Origin: DASUPK01 sp963736305
Lineage (GTDB): Bacteria > Actinomycetota > Thermoleophilia > Solirubrobacterales > 70-9
Direction: 5' to 3'
DNA length: 64,000 bases
NCBI GenBank assembly: GCA_963736305.1
Contig: CAVTOD010000005.1
Span: 806,001 to 870,000, forward strand
Below are positions 43,797-52,637 of this stretch, in pieces; positions within the stretch are counted from its first letter, which is position 1, and each line of letters begins with the position of its first letter. The position numbers and the translations under genes were made by a program. The notes under the pieces were generated by a model. The model saw only the letters and a program-made list of their open reading frames with translations, was not told the DNA's origin and did not search any database.

Positions 43797-43830
43797 TCTT
43801 CATCGGCGGCCGTCGCCACCGATGAAGATC
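43795..43830 (+). promoter_or_regulatory. 12-bp perfect inverted repeat across gmd stop and next start
   Basis: GATCTTCATCGG and CCGATGAAGATC are exact inverse complements separated by 12 bases. The left arm overlaps the gmd stop codon (43794-43796) and the right arm contains the ATG (43822) of the next glycosyltransferase. As RNA this is a strong stem that buries the start codon and would be opened by ribosomes finishing gmd. Confidence 0.6.
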
Positions 43831-44992
43831 GCGATCGTCTACGACTGCCTCTTTCCCAACACGCTCGGCGGCGCCGAGCGCTGGTACCGCAACCTGGCCG
43901 AGCGGCTCGACGGCAGGCACGCCGTCACCTATCTCACCCGCCGCCAATGGGGGGAGGAGGGACCCGAGACGTCGTTCGGGACGATCGCCGTCGCGCCGGG
44001 CGGCCCGCTCTACACTTCCTCGGGCCGCCGGAAGATCTGGCCCCCGATCCGCTTCGGGATCGGCGTCTTCCTTCACCTGCTCCGGCACGGGAGGAGCTAT
44101 GACGCCGTGCACAGCGCCTCCTTCCCCTTCTTCTCGCTGCTGGGGGCCGCGCTCGCGCTCAGGCTGACCCGCGCCAGGGCCCGGCTGATCGTCGACTGGT
44201 GGGAGCTCTGGTCGCTCGCGTACTGGCGCTCCTACCTCGGGTCGGTCGGCGGGAGAATCGGCGCTGGGATCCAGCGCTTCTGCATCCGCCTGCCGGACCG
44301 GAGCTTCACCTTCTCCCGGCTCGTGGAGAGCCGTCTCCGCGCCGAGCGCCCCGGAGCCGAGATAGAGCGCCTGACCGGCGCATACTCCGGCGGGAGCGGC
44401 TCATCCCCGGTGCCGCCGTCCCTGCAGCCGGTTGAGCCGCCGCTGGTCGTCGCGGCAGGGAAGGCACATCCCGGAGAAGCGCGTTCCGGCGATCCCCCCG
44501 GCGATCGCCGCCGCGCGTGAGCAGGTTCCCGGGCTCCGCTGCGTGATCCTCGGAGATGGCCCGGAGACGGAGGCGACGAGAGCCCTGGTGCACGAGCTCG
44601 GGCTCGGTGACGCCGTCGAGATGCGCGGCCGGGTGGCGACGGATGAGGTCTCCAGGACGATCGCGTCAGCGTCCTGTCTGCTGCACCCGTCCTCCCGCGA
44701 GGGCTATGGCCTCGTGATCGTCGAGGCGGCCTCCGTCGGCACTCCCTCGATCGTGGTCAGCGGGCCGGAGAACGCGGCCAGCGAGCTGATCGAGGATGGC
44801 GTCAACGGATTCGTCGCCCCCTCGGCCGAGGCGGATAAGCTCGCGGACGCCGTCCTCAGGGTCGTTCGAGGCGGGGAGGCCCTTCGCGCCAGCACCCTCG
44901 ACTGGTATGAGCGCCACCGCGACGAGCTCTCCCTCGAGAGGTCCCTGGAGACGGTCGAGGCCTCCTACTCCCACCTCGCCGCTAGTCCCTGA
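43822..44992 (+). pseudogene. Glycosyltransferase family 4 with a single-base frameshift
   Basis: The first part (43822 to about 44460) is a GT-B N-terminal domain: KIAIVYDCLFPNTLGGAERW and then a partly hydrophobic region. The second part, in the next frame from about 44460 to 44992, is the donor-binding domain: RHIPEKRVPAIPPAIAAA, CVILGDGPETEATRAL, and SREGYGLVIVEAASVGTPSI with the EX7E motif. Removing one base from GGGAAGG at 44458-44464 joins VVAAG to RHIPEKR, a normal GT4 junction, and makes the length a multiple of three. Real mutation or assembly error cannot be told apart here. If corrected it is a functional GT4. Confidence 0.8.
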
Positions 44993-45743
44993 CGAAGATC
45001 CCGTCCGCCTGGAGGAGCTCGGCTGTCTCCGGATCGAAGAGGGCGGGCTCGAATCCCGCCAGGCGGAATCCGGCGGCCTCGAGGTGTTCCATCACCTCCT
45101 TGTGAGTGGGCGCCCCGGCGTAGAGCGGCACCAGCGAGAGCTCGCATTGGACCCCGACGAGGGCGGGCAGCGAGCGCTCCGCCCCCCGGAGGGCCTCCAA
45201 CTCGAAGCCCTGAACGTCGAGCTTCAGGAAGGGGCGCTCCGAGCCGGAGGCCACCTGTTCCCAGATCGAATCGAGCGGCAGCACGGAGATTCTCTCCGTG
45301 CCCACGTAGGCCGACTCCGGCGCGGTCTGGATGTGGCGCTCCTCCATCTCCAGGAGGGAGCTCGAGTACGAGTTCCGCGAGATGTGGATCTTGGACTCCC
45401 CCGCGGAGCTTCCCAGCGCATGCCGGCGGCACTCCCAGGCGGGGTCGGCGGCGGCTCGGGCGCTGAGCTCGGCGAACGCCGCCTGCATGGGCTCGAAGGA
45501 GAGGATCCGGCCCTGGTAGCCGGCGTTCCGCGTTCGGAGCGCGTACTGGCCGATGTTGGCGCCGACGTCCAGCAGCAAGGTGACCCCGCGGCTCGCCATC
45601 AGCTTCGCGCGCCGGAAGTCCTCCTCGCGCGGCTGCACCGGGATGCCCTTAGTGTAGGGCTGGAGCTCGACGCCCATCCGCCGCAGGACCCCCTGAACCG
45701 CGTCGACGGCCACCTGGCGCGGCCTGCTTCTCTCCGGGCTCAC
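44982..45743 (-). CDS. FkbM-family methyltransferase
   Basis: The 253-residue enzyme has the SAM loop LLLDVGANIGQYALR near residues 57-71 and the FkbM signature FLKLDVQGFELEALRGAE near 172. The pattern is typical of O-methyltransferases acting on sugars or polyketides. It is closely similar to the gene at 58155-58922 (shared blocks DPxWECR, SSSLLxMExR and DGIFxR), so they are paralogues. It overlaps the end of the preceding glycosyltransferase by 11 bp. The start is GTG. Confidence 0.86.
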   Translation of the reverse strand: MSPERSRPRQVAVDAVQGVLRRMGVELQPYTKGIPVQPREEDFRRAKLMASRGVTLLLDVGANIGQYALRTRNAGYQGRILSFEPMQAAFAELSARAAADPAWECRRHALGSSAGESKIHISRNSYSSSLLEMEERHIQTAPESAYVGTERISVLPLDSIWEQVASGSERPFLKLDVQGFELEALRGAERSLPALVGVQCELSLVPLYAGAPTHKEVMEHLEAAGFRLAGFEPALFDPETAELLQADGIFVRD

Positions 45744-45827
45744 GGCGGCAAGCGTAGGCTGCGGCCGTGATCGAGGTCGGTTCCCTGAGATCTGGAACGC
45801 ACCGCCTAGGGGTCGGTTGGGTCTCGG

Positions 45828-46754
45828 TCAGCGTGCCGCCATCGCCTTGCCGAGACGGGCCAGCCCCTCCTCGAGGCTGACCCGCGGACGCCATCCAAGC
45901 TGTGAGCCGATCTTGCTCGGATCTCCCACCCAGGTGGTCGTATCCCAATCTCGCTCCTCCATCGAGCCCCAATCCGGCTGCGCGGTGATCCCGAAGACTC
46001 TCCGGGCCAGGTCGACCAGTTCTCGCAGGGTCGTCTGTGTTCCGCTGGCGACGTTGTAGACGGCACCGCGTTCGGGTAGGTGAGCCGAGGCCGCGAGAGC
46101 GAATGCCTCGCAGACATCTTCCATGTAGACGAAGTCGCGCGCCACGTCCGGATTCACGAGAGGTGGAAGCTCCCCGCGCAGCCCGGCCCGCACCAGCGTC
46201 GGGATCAGCCGCTTCGGCTCCTCCCAGGGACCGTACGCGGAGTAGAGCCGCAAGGTGACCGTCGGAAGTCTGCCCTCGCGCCCAAAGTACCCGCAGTAGC
46301 CGGTGCCCGCGGCCTTCGCTGCCGCGTAGTGGCTGTTCGGTTCCGGGGCCTCGTCCTCTCTCGGCGCGTGATCCCGGAAGCCGTATTCCGAGGACGTGCC
46401 AGCGTTGACGAATCGCTCCACGCCGGCGCGGGCGCATGCCTCAAGCAGCCGGAGCGTGCCGAGGACGTTCGTCTCGGTAATCGCCCACGGATCCGTCTGC
46501 CACGAGTAGGCGCCGTGCGCGGCGAGATGCATCACCCACTGTGGTTGCGCTTCCGCGACGACCCGCTCGACTGACTCCGCATCCCTGAGATCCAGGTCGA
46601 GCCATTGCGCCTGATCCTCGATCGCCGCGAGGCGCCAGAGGTCCGAGCCCGGCTTGACTGCCAGCCAGACGTCCTCCCCCTCGGCGATCAGGCGGCGAGC
46701 GAGGTTTGCGCCGATGAACCCGGCGGCGCCGGTGATCAGAACCCGCCGCGCCAT
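45828..46754 (-). CDS. NAD-dependent nucleotide-sugar epimerase/reductase
   Basis: This 308-residue extended SDR has RRVLITGAAGFIGANLARRL, the NAGTSSEYGF active region, HYAAAKAAGTGYCGYFG (YxxxK) and YSAYGPWEEPKRLIPTL. It resembles CDP-abequose synthase/dTDP-sugar reductases as much as GalE. It should finish one of the deoxy-sugars in the cluster. It follows the split transketolase genes on the same strand after a 39-base gap. Confidence 0.85.
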   Translation of the reverse strand: MARRVLITGAAGFIGANLARRLIAEGEDVWLAVKPGSDLWRLAAIEDQAQWLDLDLRDAESVERVVAEAQPQWVMHLAAHGAYSWQTDPWAITETNVLGTLRLLEACARAGVERFVNAGTSSEYGFRDHAPREDEAPEPNSHYAAAKAAGTGYCGYFGREGRLPTVTLRLYSAYGPWEEPKRLIPTLVRAGLRGELPPLVNPDVARDFVYMEDVCEAFALAASAHLPERGAVYNVASGTQTTLRELVDLARRVFGITAQPDWGSMEERDWDTTTWVGDPSKIGSQLGWRPRVSLEEGLARLGKAMAAR

Positions 46755-46793
46755 CCGGCCCGAGGAAGCTGGTGATTCACAGGAGCATCTGGG

Positions 46794-47720
46794 TCAGGAG
46801 CCCGAGAGGTCGATCGCGGCGACGGCCTCACGGGCGATGCTGGCGGGATCCAGCTGATGGGCCCGATAGAGGTAATCCCGGGTCCCGATCTCGCCGCGCG
46901 GCATCCGTTCTACGGCCTTGCGCACCAGCCTGCAAGCAAGCCCTCTCTCCGCGATCACCTCAGCCACCAGCGATCCCAACCCCCCGACCGCGTAGTGAGC
47001 CTCCACCGTGACCACCAGGGGAACCTTCTCCAGGAGATCGGCAAGGCCGTCCGCCGGGGAGGGGTTGAAGGAGGAAACCACCCCGACCGCGGCGTCCATG
47101 CCCTCGGCCTGCAGCAGCGCGGCGGCATCGAGCGCCTCCTGGGCCGCCGTACCGAGCGCGACGATCGCGAGGTCGCTGCCCTCCCTGAGCATCTCGATCT
47201 CTCCCAAGCGGAAGCGACCATCGAGGGAAGGGATCGTGTTGGACTGCTTACCGAGGCGGTAGTAGACAGGCTTGGGAAGCTCCCAGGTCGCATCGAGAGC
47301 CGCGACGGCCTGCTGCGGGTCCGCCGGCGCGACGATCGTCATGCCCGGCTGCACGCGCATGATCCCGACATCCTCCAGCGCGTAGTGGGTCACACCGTTG
47401 GGCCCGTAGTCGAAGCCGCCGCCTACGCCCACCACTCTCACCGGGAGCTCGTGAAGCGCTGGACCATTGCGAATGAACTCGTAGGGGCGCATGGAGGCGA
47501 AGGTCGCGATCGAGTAGCAGAAGGGGATCAGGCCCCCCTCGGCCAGTCCGGTTGCCAGCCCCACCATGTTCTGCTCGGCGACCCCGACGTTTCGGAAACG
47601 ATCCGGGAAGCGCTCGGCGAACTCCTCAATAACCATGAAGCCGAGATTGCCGGTGAGCAGGATCACCCGCTCATCCCGCTCCGCGATCGTCTCGAGGTGC
47701 GCGATGAACTCGTTCCTCAC
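46794..47720 (-). CDS. Transketolase C-terminal (pyrimidine-binding) subunit
   Basis: The protein of about 308 residues corresponds to the PYR and C-terminal domains of transketolase or 1-deoxyxylulose synthase: NVGVAEQNMVGLATGLAEGG with the catalytic Glu that activates thiamine diphosphate, SIATFASMRPYEFIRN, YYRLGKQ and a final transketolase_C domain. The GTG start overlaps the stop of the N-terminal subunit gene (GTGA), so the two make one enzyme. Split transketolases in glycan loci often make branched or unusual keto-sugars. The substrate is unknown. Confidence 0.87.
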   Translation of the reverse strand: MRNEFIAHLETIAERDERVILLTGNLGFMVIEEFAERFPDRFRNVGVAEQNMVGLATGLAEGGLIPFCYSIATFASMRPYEFIRNGPALHELPVRVVGVGGGFDYGPNGVTHYALEDVGIMRVQPGMTIVAPADPQQAVAALDATWELPKPVYYRLGKQSNTIPSLDGRFRLGEIEMLREGSDLAIVALGTAAQEALDAAALLQAEGMDAAVGVVSSFNPSPADGLADLLEKVPLVVTVEAHYAVGGLGSLVAEVIAERGLACRLVRKAVERMPRGEIGTRDYLYRAHQLDPASIAREAVAAIDLSGS

Positions 47721-48505
47721 CGCTCTTCCCCCTCGAGCTCGGCCAGCGCCTGCTCGAACTGCTCGTCCGACATCGGCAGGTAATGCCACTCGATCTTGCT
47801 CTCCATGTAGGAGACACCCTTGCCGAAGGTCGTGTCGGCGACGAGCGCGTGCGGAGGACCCTCCGTGGTGTCGAGTCCTTCGATCGTGGAGATCAGGGCG
47901 TTGACGTCATGGCCGTCCACCTTCTGAACGTCCCAGCCGAAGCTCGCCCAGCGCTCAGCCAGCGGGCCCAGGTCGAGCACGTCCGACGTGTAGCCGAGCG
48001 CCTGCTGGCCGTTGTCGTCGACGATCGCGATCAGGTTCGAGAGCTGATGGTGGGGTGCGAACATCACCGCCTCCCAGAGCGATCCCTCGTTGCACTCGGC
48101 ATCGCTCACCAGCGCGAACGCGCGTCGCTCGGAGCCCTGAAGCCGCCCGGCGAGGGCGGCGCCTGACGCGATTGAGAGCCCGTGTCCGAGCGAGCCGGTC
48201 GAGAAATCGATCCCAGGTACTGCATGCTCGGGATGTGCGCCGAGACTGCTTCCATCCGTAGCGAAGCTCTCGAGCGTCTCGACGTCCAGGATGCCCCGCA
48301 GGTGAAGAGCCGCGTAGAGCGCCAGCGCGGCATGACCCTTGGACAGCACGAAGCGGTCCCGGTCTGGATCGTCGGTGCCGGGTGAGCGCAATACACGCGC
48401 GTAGAGCGCCGCGAGCAGGTCAGCGACCGACAGCGCCGAGCCGATGTGGCCGATGTTGGCACGCCTGGACTGATCGATGACGATGCGGCGGATCCCGCCG
48501 GCCAT
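47717..48505 (-). CDS. Transketolase N-terminal (TPP-binding) subunit
   Basis: The 262-residue subunit binds the diphosphate of thiamine diphosphate. It has ANIGHIGSALSVADLLAAL, RDRFVLSKGHAALALY, GSLGHGLSIASG, and the metal/TPP motif VSDAECNEGSLWEAV followed by VDDNGQQALGYT. Length and motifs match the half-size transketolases that work with a separate C-terminal partner, encoded next by a 4-bp overlap. Ten to fifteen residues may be missing at the N-terminus if translation starts earlier. Confidence 0.87.
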   Translation of the reverse strand: MAGGIRRIVIDQSRRANIGHIGSALSVADLLAALYARVLRSPGTDDPDRDRFVLSKGHAALALYAALHLRGILDVETLESFATDGSSLGAHPEHAVPGIDFSTGSLGHGLSIASGAALAGRLQGSERRAFALVSDAECNEGSLWEAVMFAPHHQLSNLIAIVDDNGQQALGYTSDVLDLGPLAERWASFGWDVQKVDGHDVNALISTIEGLDTTEGPPHALVADTTFGKGVSYMESKIEWHYLPMSDEQFEQALAELEGEER

Positions 48506-48606
48506 CTGGGTTGGAGATGTGGGTTCGGGCTGTCGCAGTGGGGACCTCGGGGGGCAAGTGTAGGGTGGCGCTCTCTGAGGCGAAGCTGGGCGCGGACCGC
48601 GGTGCG

Positions 48607-49392
48607 TCAGACATCGTCGCGGGTCGCCACGACCGTATAGCCAAGGCAGTCCTCCCCGCCGGTCGTCCGGAGCGAGCGGTGGCCCAGGAGGGCGAGCAGG
48701 AGGATCGGGAGCCCGAGCAAGAGCGCCCAGGGCGACACCCGCACGCTTCCTGCCTGGCGCTGCGGCAGCGCGATCGGCAGGAGAAGCGCCATCACCTTGT
48801 AACAGGCCACGGTCAGCGCGTTGCCGCGAGCCCAGACGGTCACGCCCGAAAAACCAGCACCTTTGAGCAGGCGCCGCAATGACGACGGGGTGAAGCGCCA
48901 GTAGTCGTGGGGCACGTAGTGCCAGCGCGCAGCAAATGGAACCGTGAGCACGAGCTTGCCCCCGGCGCGCAGGCAGCGTGCCGCCTCGCCCAGGAACCTC
49001 TCCGGCTCCGCAACATGTTCGAGCGTTTCGGTGCTGAGCACGGCGTCCAATTCGCCGTCATCCGCGGGCCACCGGTCCCCATCGAGCCGGCGGATGTCGG
49101 ACAGGTCGTAGCCGAAGTCGCGGGCCGCATCCTCGGTGTCCATGCCGATGTAGGTCGCATCCGAAGGGATGAGCGGTCGGTAGGGCTGGGCGCCGCACCC
49201 AACATCGGCGACCGTCCCCGACAGACCGGGTAGCAGCTGCTCGAGGTCTCGCCAGATGGAGCCAGCCTGAAGGTCGACGAATCGCCGGGCCGCAAAGCCG
49301 AGTCGAGAACGGCGGTCCCCTCCGCAGGTGTAGGTCGGTGGGCGCCATGCCTCCTCCCTGCGAGCTGCAAGATTCTCGCGCTGGGCGCCCAT
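48607..49392 (-). CDS. SAM-dependent methyltransferase with a membrane segment
   Basis: The 261-residue protein has a methyltransferase core: GTVADVGCGAQPYRPLIP, YIGMDTEDAARDFGYD, STETLEHVAEPERFLGEA and LRAGGKLVLTVPFAARWH. A hydrophobic helix near the end (WALLLGLPILLLALLG) suggests membrane association. It follows a GT2 gene with a one-base TGATG overlap, so it is co-translated with it. A role in methylating a lipid-linked sugar is inference. Confidence 0.82.
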   Translation of the reverse strand: MGAQRENLAARREEAWRPPTYTCGGDRRSRLGFAARRFVDLQAGSIWRDLEQLLPGLSGTVADVGCGAQPYRPLIPSDATYIGMDTEDAARDFGYDLSDIRRLDGDRWPADDGELDAVLSTETLEHVAEPERFLGEAARCLRAGGKLVLTVPFAARWHYVPHDYWRFTPSSLRRLLKGAGFSGVTVWARGNALTVACYKVMALLLPIALPQRQAGSVRVSPWALLLGLPILLLALLGHRSLRTTGGEDCLGYTVVATRDDV

Positions 49393-50438
49393 CAGGGGGG
49401 GCGTTGGGGCAAATTGTCAGGTTCAGAGCTTCCCGACGGGGAGGCCACCCGCCGCTCGGTTTCGCCGCCGCCCTCTCGCTCCCGGGGAGGGTTGACGATC
49501 TCCTCCACGACATATGCGGGGCGACGCTTCGTCTCCTCGTACATGTGGGCCAGGTACGAGCCCATGATGCTCAGGCAGAGGAGCTGGATGCCCCCGAGGA
49601 AGAGCACGACCAGGATCACCGTGGTGATCCCCCGCGGGGCGGAGTCCGGGAAGGCGATCCGGGCCCCAATCTCGACGATAATCGCGGCGAACGACAGGCC
49701 GACGACGCTCAGGGCGAGCCAGGTGATCAGATCCAGCGGGACGTAGGAGAAGGAGATGATCGCCCGGCGCGCCCAGCCCAGGTTCTTGACGAGGGAGTTG
49801 GTTGTTTCTCCGAACATCCGCTCGGGCCGGTGATACGGCACCCCCGTCTGCCTGAAGCCCACCCACGCCCGCAGGCCGCGGAGAAAGCGGTGCGCCTCCG
49901 GCAGGGCGTTGAGGGCGTCGACCACGCGACGGTCCATCAGGCCGAAATCACCCGCGTCCAGGGGTACGTCCACGTACGAGAGGCGACGGAACAGGCGGTA
50001 GAAGCGCTTGTACGCGAACCTCATCAGCCTCCCGGCTTCGCGCTCGACTCGCTCGCCGTAGACGACGTCGTAGCCCTCGCGCCACTTTGCAATCAGCTCG
50101 GGGATCACCTCTGGGGGATCCTGGAGGTCGCCGTCGAGCAGGACGACCGCGTCCCCGGTGGCGATCCTCATGCCGCTGGTAAATGCGCTCTGCGATCCGA
50201 ATGGCCGGCTGTGGTTGACCACGGTCACCTTCTGGTCGCGGTCAGCCAGCCGATTGAGGACCTCGCGGCTGTCGTCCGGGCTGCCGTCGTTGACGAAGAT
50301 GATCTCTCCGTCGACGCCTGCCTGCTCGAAGGTCCTGGTCAGGCGCTCGTGCATGATCGGGATCGCTCGACCGTCGAGATAGCAGGCGATGACCCCGCTG
50401 ATCCGCTGACGCCCTTGGTTTCGAGGGAGAGAACCCAC
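49392..50438 (-). CDS. Bactoprenol-type glycosyltransferase (GtrB/ArnC-like GT2)
   Basis: The 348-residue protein has the GT-A motifs IFVNDGSPDDSREVLN and VVLLDGDLQDPPEVIPELI, the diagnostic QDPPE of polyprenyl-phosphate transferases. YGERVEREAGRLMRF follows, and two C-terminal membrane helices (for example ITTVILVVLFLGGIQLLCLS). It should transfer a sugar from a nucleotide donor to undecaprenyl phosphate. The start is GTG; a 16-bp inverted repeat sits 14 bases before it. The tail is charged and Pro-rich. Confidence 0.88.
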   Translation of the reverse strand: MGSLPRNQGRQRISGVIACYLDGRAIPIMHERLTRTFEQAGVDGEIIFVNDGSPDDSREVLNRLADRDQKVTVVNHSRPFGSQSAFTSGMRIATGDAVVLLDGDLQDPPEVIPELIAKWREGYDVVYGERVEREAGRLMRFAYKRFYRLFRRLSYVDVPLDAGDFGLMDRRVVDALNALPEAHRFLRGLRAWVGFRQTGVPYHRPERMFGETTNSLVKNLGWARRAIISFSYVPLDLITWLALSVVGLSFAAIIVEIGARIAFPDSAPRGITTVILVVLFLGGIQLLCLSIMGSYLAHMYEETKRRPAYVVEEIVNPPREREGGGETERRVASPSGSSEPDNLPQRPP

Positions 50439-50451
50439 TTGTGCTCGAGAC

Positions 50452-50467
50452 GCAGGTTGGAACCTGC
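50452..50467. promoter_or_regulatory. GCAGGTT-GG-AACCTGC palindrome upstream of the GtrB-like gene
   Basis: A perfect 7+2+7 inverted repeat lies in the 63-base gap between the polytopic protein gene and the GtrB-like gene, just before the GTG at 50438. It could be an operator or a small hairpin in the transcript. Confidence 0.4.
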
Positions 50468-50501
50468 CCTGCTTCGCCCGCCGTAGGCTAGCTGCGCATT
50501 C

Positions 50502-52637
50502 TCAGGTCTCGCAACCCGCCCCCTTTTGCTCCCACTCGGTGAGGCCCGCGTACCGATCGTGAGCAACCGGCACGAATCCATCGCGACGCAGATAGGACTT
50601 GTATTCGGGAAACGACCCGAAGCTGAAGACCTTGCAGCCGTGATCATCCTGAAGCGCCCCAAGAGCGCGTTCGAGTTGTTGCGCGGTGACTATCGACGGC
50701 GCCGTAAATGGGGTCACGTCCACCACCCCAGCGTCCTCTGCGATCCCGTGGCCGAACCCACCCAGGATCTCAATCGACTCGCCGGGACGGGTTCTGGCAC
50801 GCACGAAGCTCTCCGGGGCCGAGTTCTCATATCTGCCGATCGACCAGTCGCGGCAGGCTGACGCCGAAGACTCGGACGCAGGGCATGGCGTCCCGTCCGA
50901 CGACGCCAGGCGATCGATCTGTCGCCATGGCACGGGGAACCTCACCGCCGCCGTCGCCATCGTTGCGAAGGCGGCAAGAGCCGCCATGGCCGGCAACACG
51001 ACGCGGTGCCGGCGGGCCCGGTCGAGTCGGGCCGAGCGAAGCGCACCGAGCGAGACCCAGGCGAGTAGCGCCACCGCAAGACCCCAGACCGGGAAGAGGC
51101 TGATGATGTTGGAGGCCGCGGAACGTCCTGCGTAGTAGGAGCCGGCGCCGAGTCCGAGGATGCCGGCGAAACCGAGCATGCCGGTGAGTGGACGGTTGGC
51201 GGCGCCGGACACATGACGGACCGATGCCGTGAGCAACGCGGCCGAGAAGGTGAGGTACAGAACCACGTGCAGACCCAGCTCCGGCATCGGAAGCAGGCCG
51301 AAGCCCTGCTGGGCGAAGAGTCGCGGGAAGTAGAGGAGGAGACTGAGGTCCGGAAGGGAGGAGGTGCGCAGCAGGGTCGTCAGCGAGATCAGCGCCAGCG
51401 CCGTTAGGAGTCCGCCGAGCGCCGCTGATGAAAGCCGCCGGAGCCTATCCCGGGCATGCTGCCTGTTGTCCGAGCCGAGCCACAGAGCCGCGACCGTCGC
51501 CGCCAGCGCCGGAAGGCCGAAGTCGACGTTGTTGAGCACCACCAGCCCGGACACCGCGAAGATGAGCCAGGGCGCCGGTCGCTCTCTCCTCAGGTGGCGC
51601 GCGCAGAGCCACCCGAGGACGAGCGGGCCGAAGTACCTGCCCGGCAGGATGCTGTAGACGTTGGCGTTGTAGGTCAGCTTGCCTACCTGATCGATGATCG
51701 GATAGAGGCTGATGGCGAGCAGCGGCAGGTACAGCGCCAGGGCGGCCCAGGTCCGCTCGGTGACGAGCTCGAAGATGGCGTACACGGCCAGCAGGGCGCC
51801 GAGCGACAGCAGCGCCATCAGGATCGTGAAGGACGTAATGGAGGCACCAACGGTCGAGAGAACCGGCGCCAGCAGCAGCGGAAGCAGCGAGTCGTACTGG
51901 GCGATGAAGTTGACCAGCGGAGTGCGAGAGTTGACTGCGGCCAGGTACTCCTCGAACTGGTAGGGAAGGTGTCCCATGACCGTCTCCTGCGCCCCGCCGA
52001 TGTTCGCGTTGGTGACGACTGCGGGCAGCAGCCAGAGGGCGGTCAGTGCGCCGGCAATGGCGAGTGCCAGCCCCGAGCGCTCCGACGTGAGCCATGCTCG
52101 CGGTAGCGACCGCTCGGGCACGCGAAGCGCCACCACGGTGAGTGCGACCCCGGTGAGGGATCCCAGCAGCAGGCTCCAGAGCGGCAGGATCGCGGGATCG
52201 AATCCCCAGGACGCCGGGAATGGGTCCGGCGCGCTCTTTTGCTCGGCGAGACACCAGATCACGAGGATCAGCCCCGAGAGCTGCACCGCGATCACTCCAG
52301 CGTCGGGTCCGGGATTGGTTCGCGAGCGGACGCGGGTCAGAATCGCGATTGAGAGCAGGATCGGCGCGGCAACGGCAAGGAGGAACCGCGTCCCCTCGAC
52401 GTGCTCCGGCTTGAGGAGTCCGCTCGCTCCGGGGCCAGAGAAGAAATCGAAGCTCGAGCCCGGATAGAGGACATGCGACAGGGGTGGTGCCAGCCAGAGC
52501 AGGCACGCCAGCAGCACGAGCGCCGTGATCGCCAAACCAAGCCACGCGAAGTCGTTCGCCGAGGTCCCATCGGGCCCGGGGATGGCCGGTGGCTCGTTCA
52601 ACTGGCCTTCGCGCGGCGGCATAGCATTTGGGTTCAT
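50502..52637 (-). CDS. Large polytopic membrane protein (GT-C/flippase-like), hypothetical
   Basis: The protein of about 711 residues has roughly 14 membrane helices (for example LGLAITALVLLACLLWLA, FLLAVAAPILLSIAILTRV and LALYLPLLAISLYPII) and a C-terminal soluble part of about 120 residues. It has no clear family signature. Together with the genes at 34012-36483 and 54734-56507 it is one of three large polytopic proteins in the locus, and a role in building or moving lipid-linked glycan is likely from context only. ATG 52637 was used; ATG 52622 is equally good. Its start overlaps the divergent start at 52636. Confidence 0.72.
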   Translation of the reverse strand: MNPNAMPPREGQLNEPPAIPGPDGTSANDFAWLGLAITALVLLACLLWLAPPLSHVLYPGSSFDFFSGPGASGLLKPEHVEGTRFLLAVAAPILLSIAILTRVRSRTNPGPDAGVIAVQLSGLILVIWCLAEQKSAPDPFPASWGFDPAILPLWSLLLGSLTGVALTVVALRVPERSLPRAWLTSERSGLALAIAGALTALWLLPAVVTNANIGGAQETVMGHLPYQFEEYLAAVNSRTPLVNFIAQYDSLLPLLLAPVLSTVGASITSFTILMALLSLGALLAVYAIFELVTERTWAALALYLPLLAISLYPIIDQVGKLTYNANVYSILPGRYFGPLVLGWLCARHLRRERPAPWLIFAVSGLVVLNNVDFGLPALAATVAALWLGSDNRQHARDRLRRLSSAALGGLLTALALISLTTLLRTSSLPDLSLLLYFPRLFAQQGFGLLPMPELGLHVVLYLTFSAALLTASVRHVSGAANRPLTGMLGFAGILGLGAGSYYAGRSAASNIISLFPVWGLAVALLAWVSLGALRSARLDRARRHRVVLPAMAALAAFATMATAAVRFPVPWRQIDRLASSDGTPCPASESSASACRDWSIGRYENSAPESFVRARTRPGESIEILGGFGHGIAEDAGVVDVTPFTAPSIVTAQQLERALGALQDDHGCKVFSFGSFPEYKSYLRRDGFVPVAHDRYAGLTEWEQKGAGCET

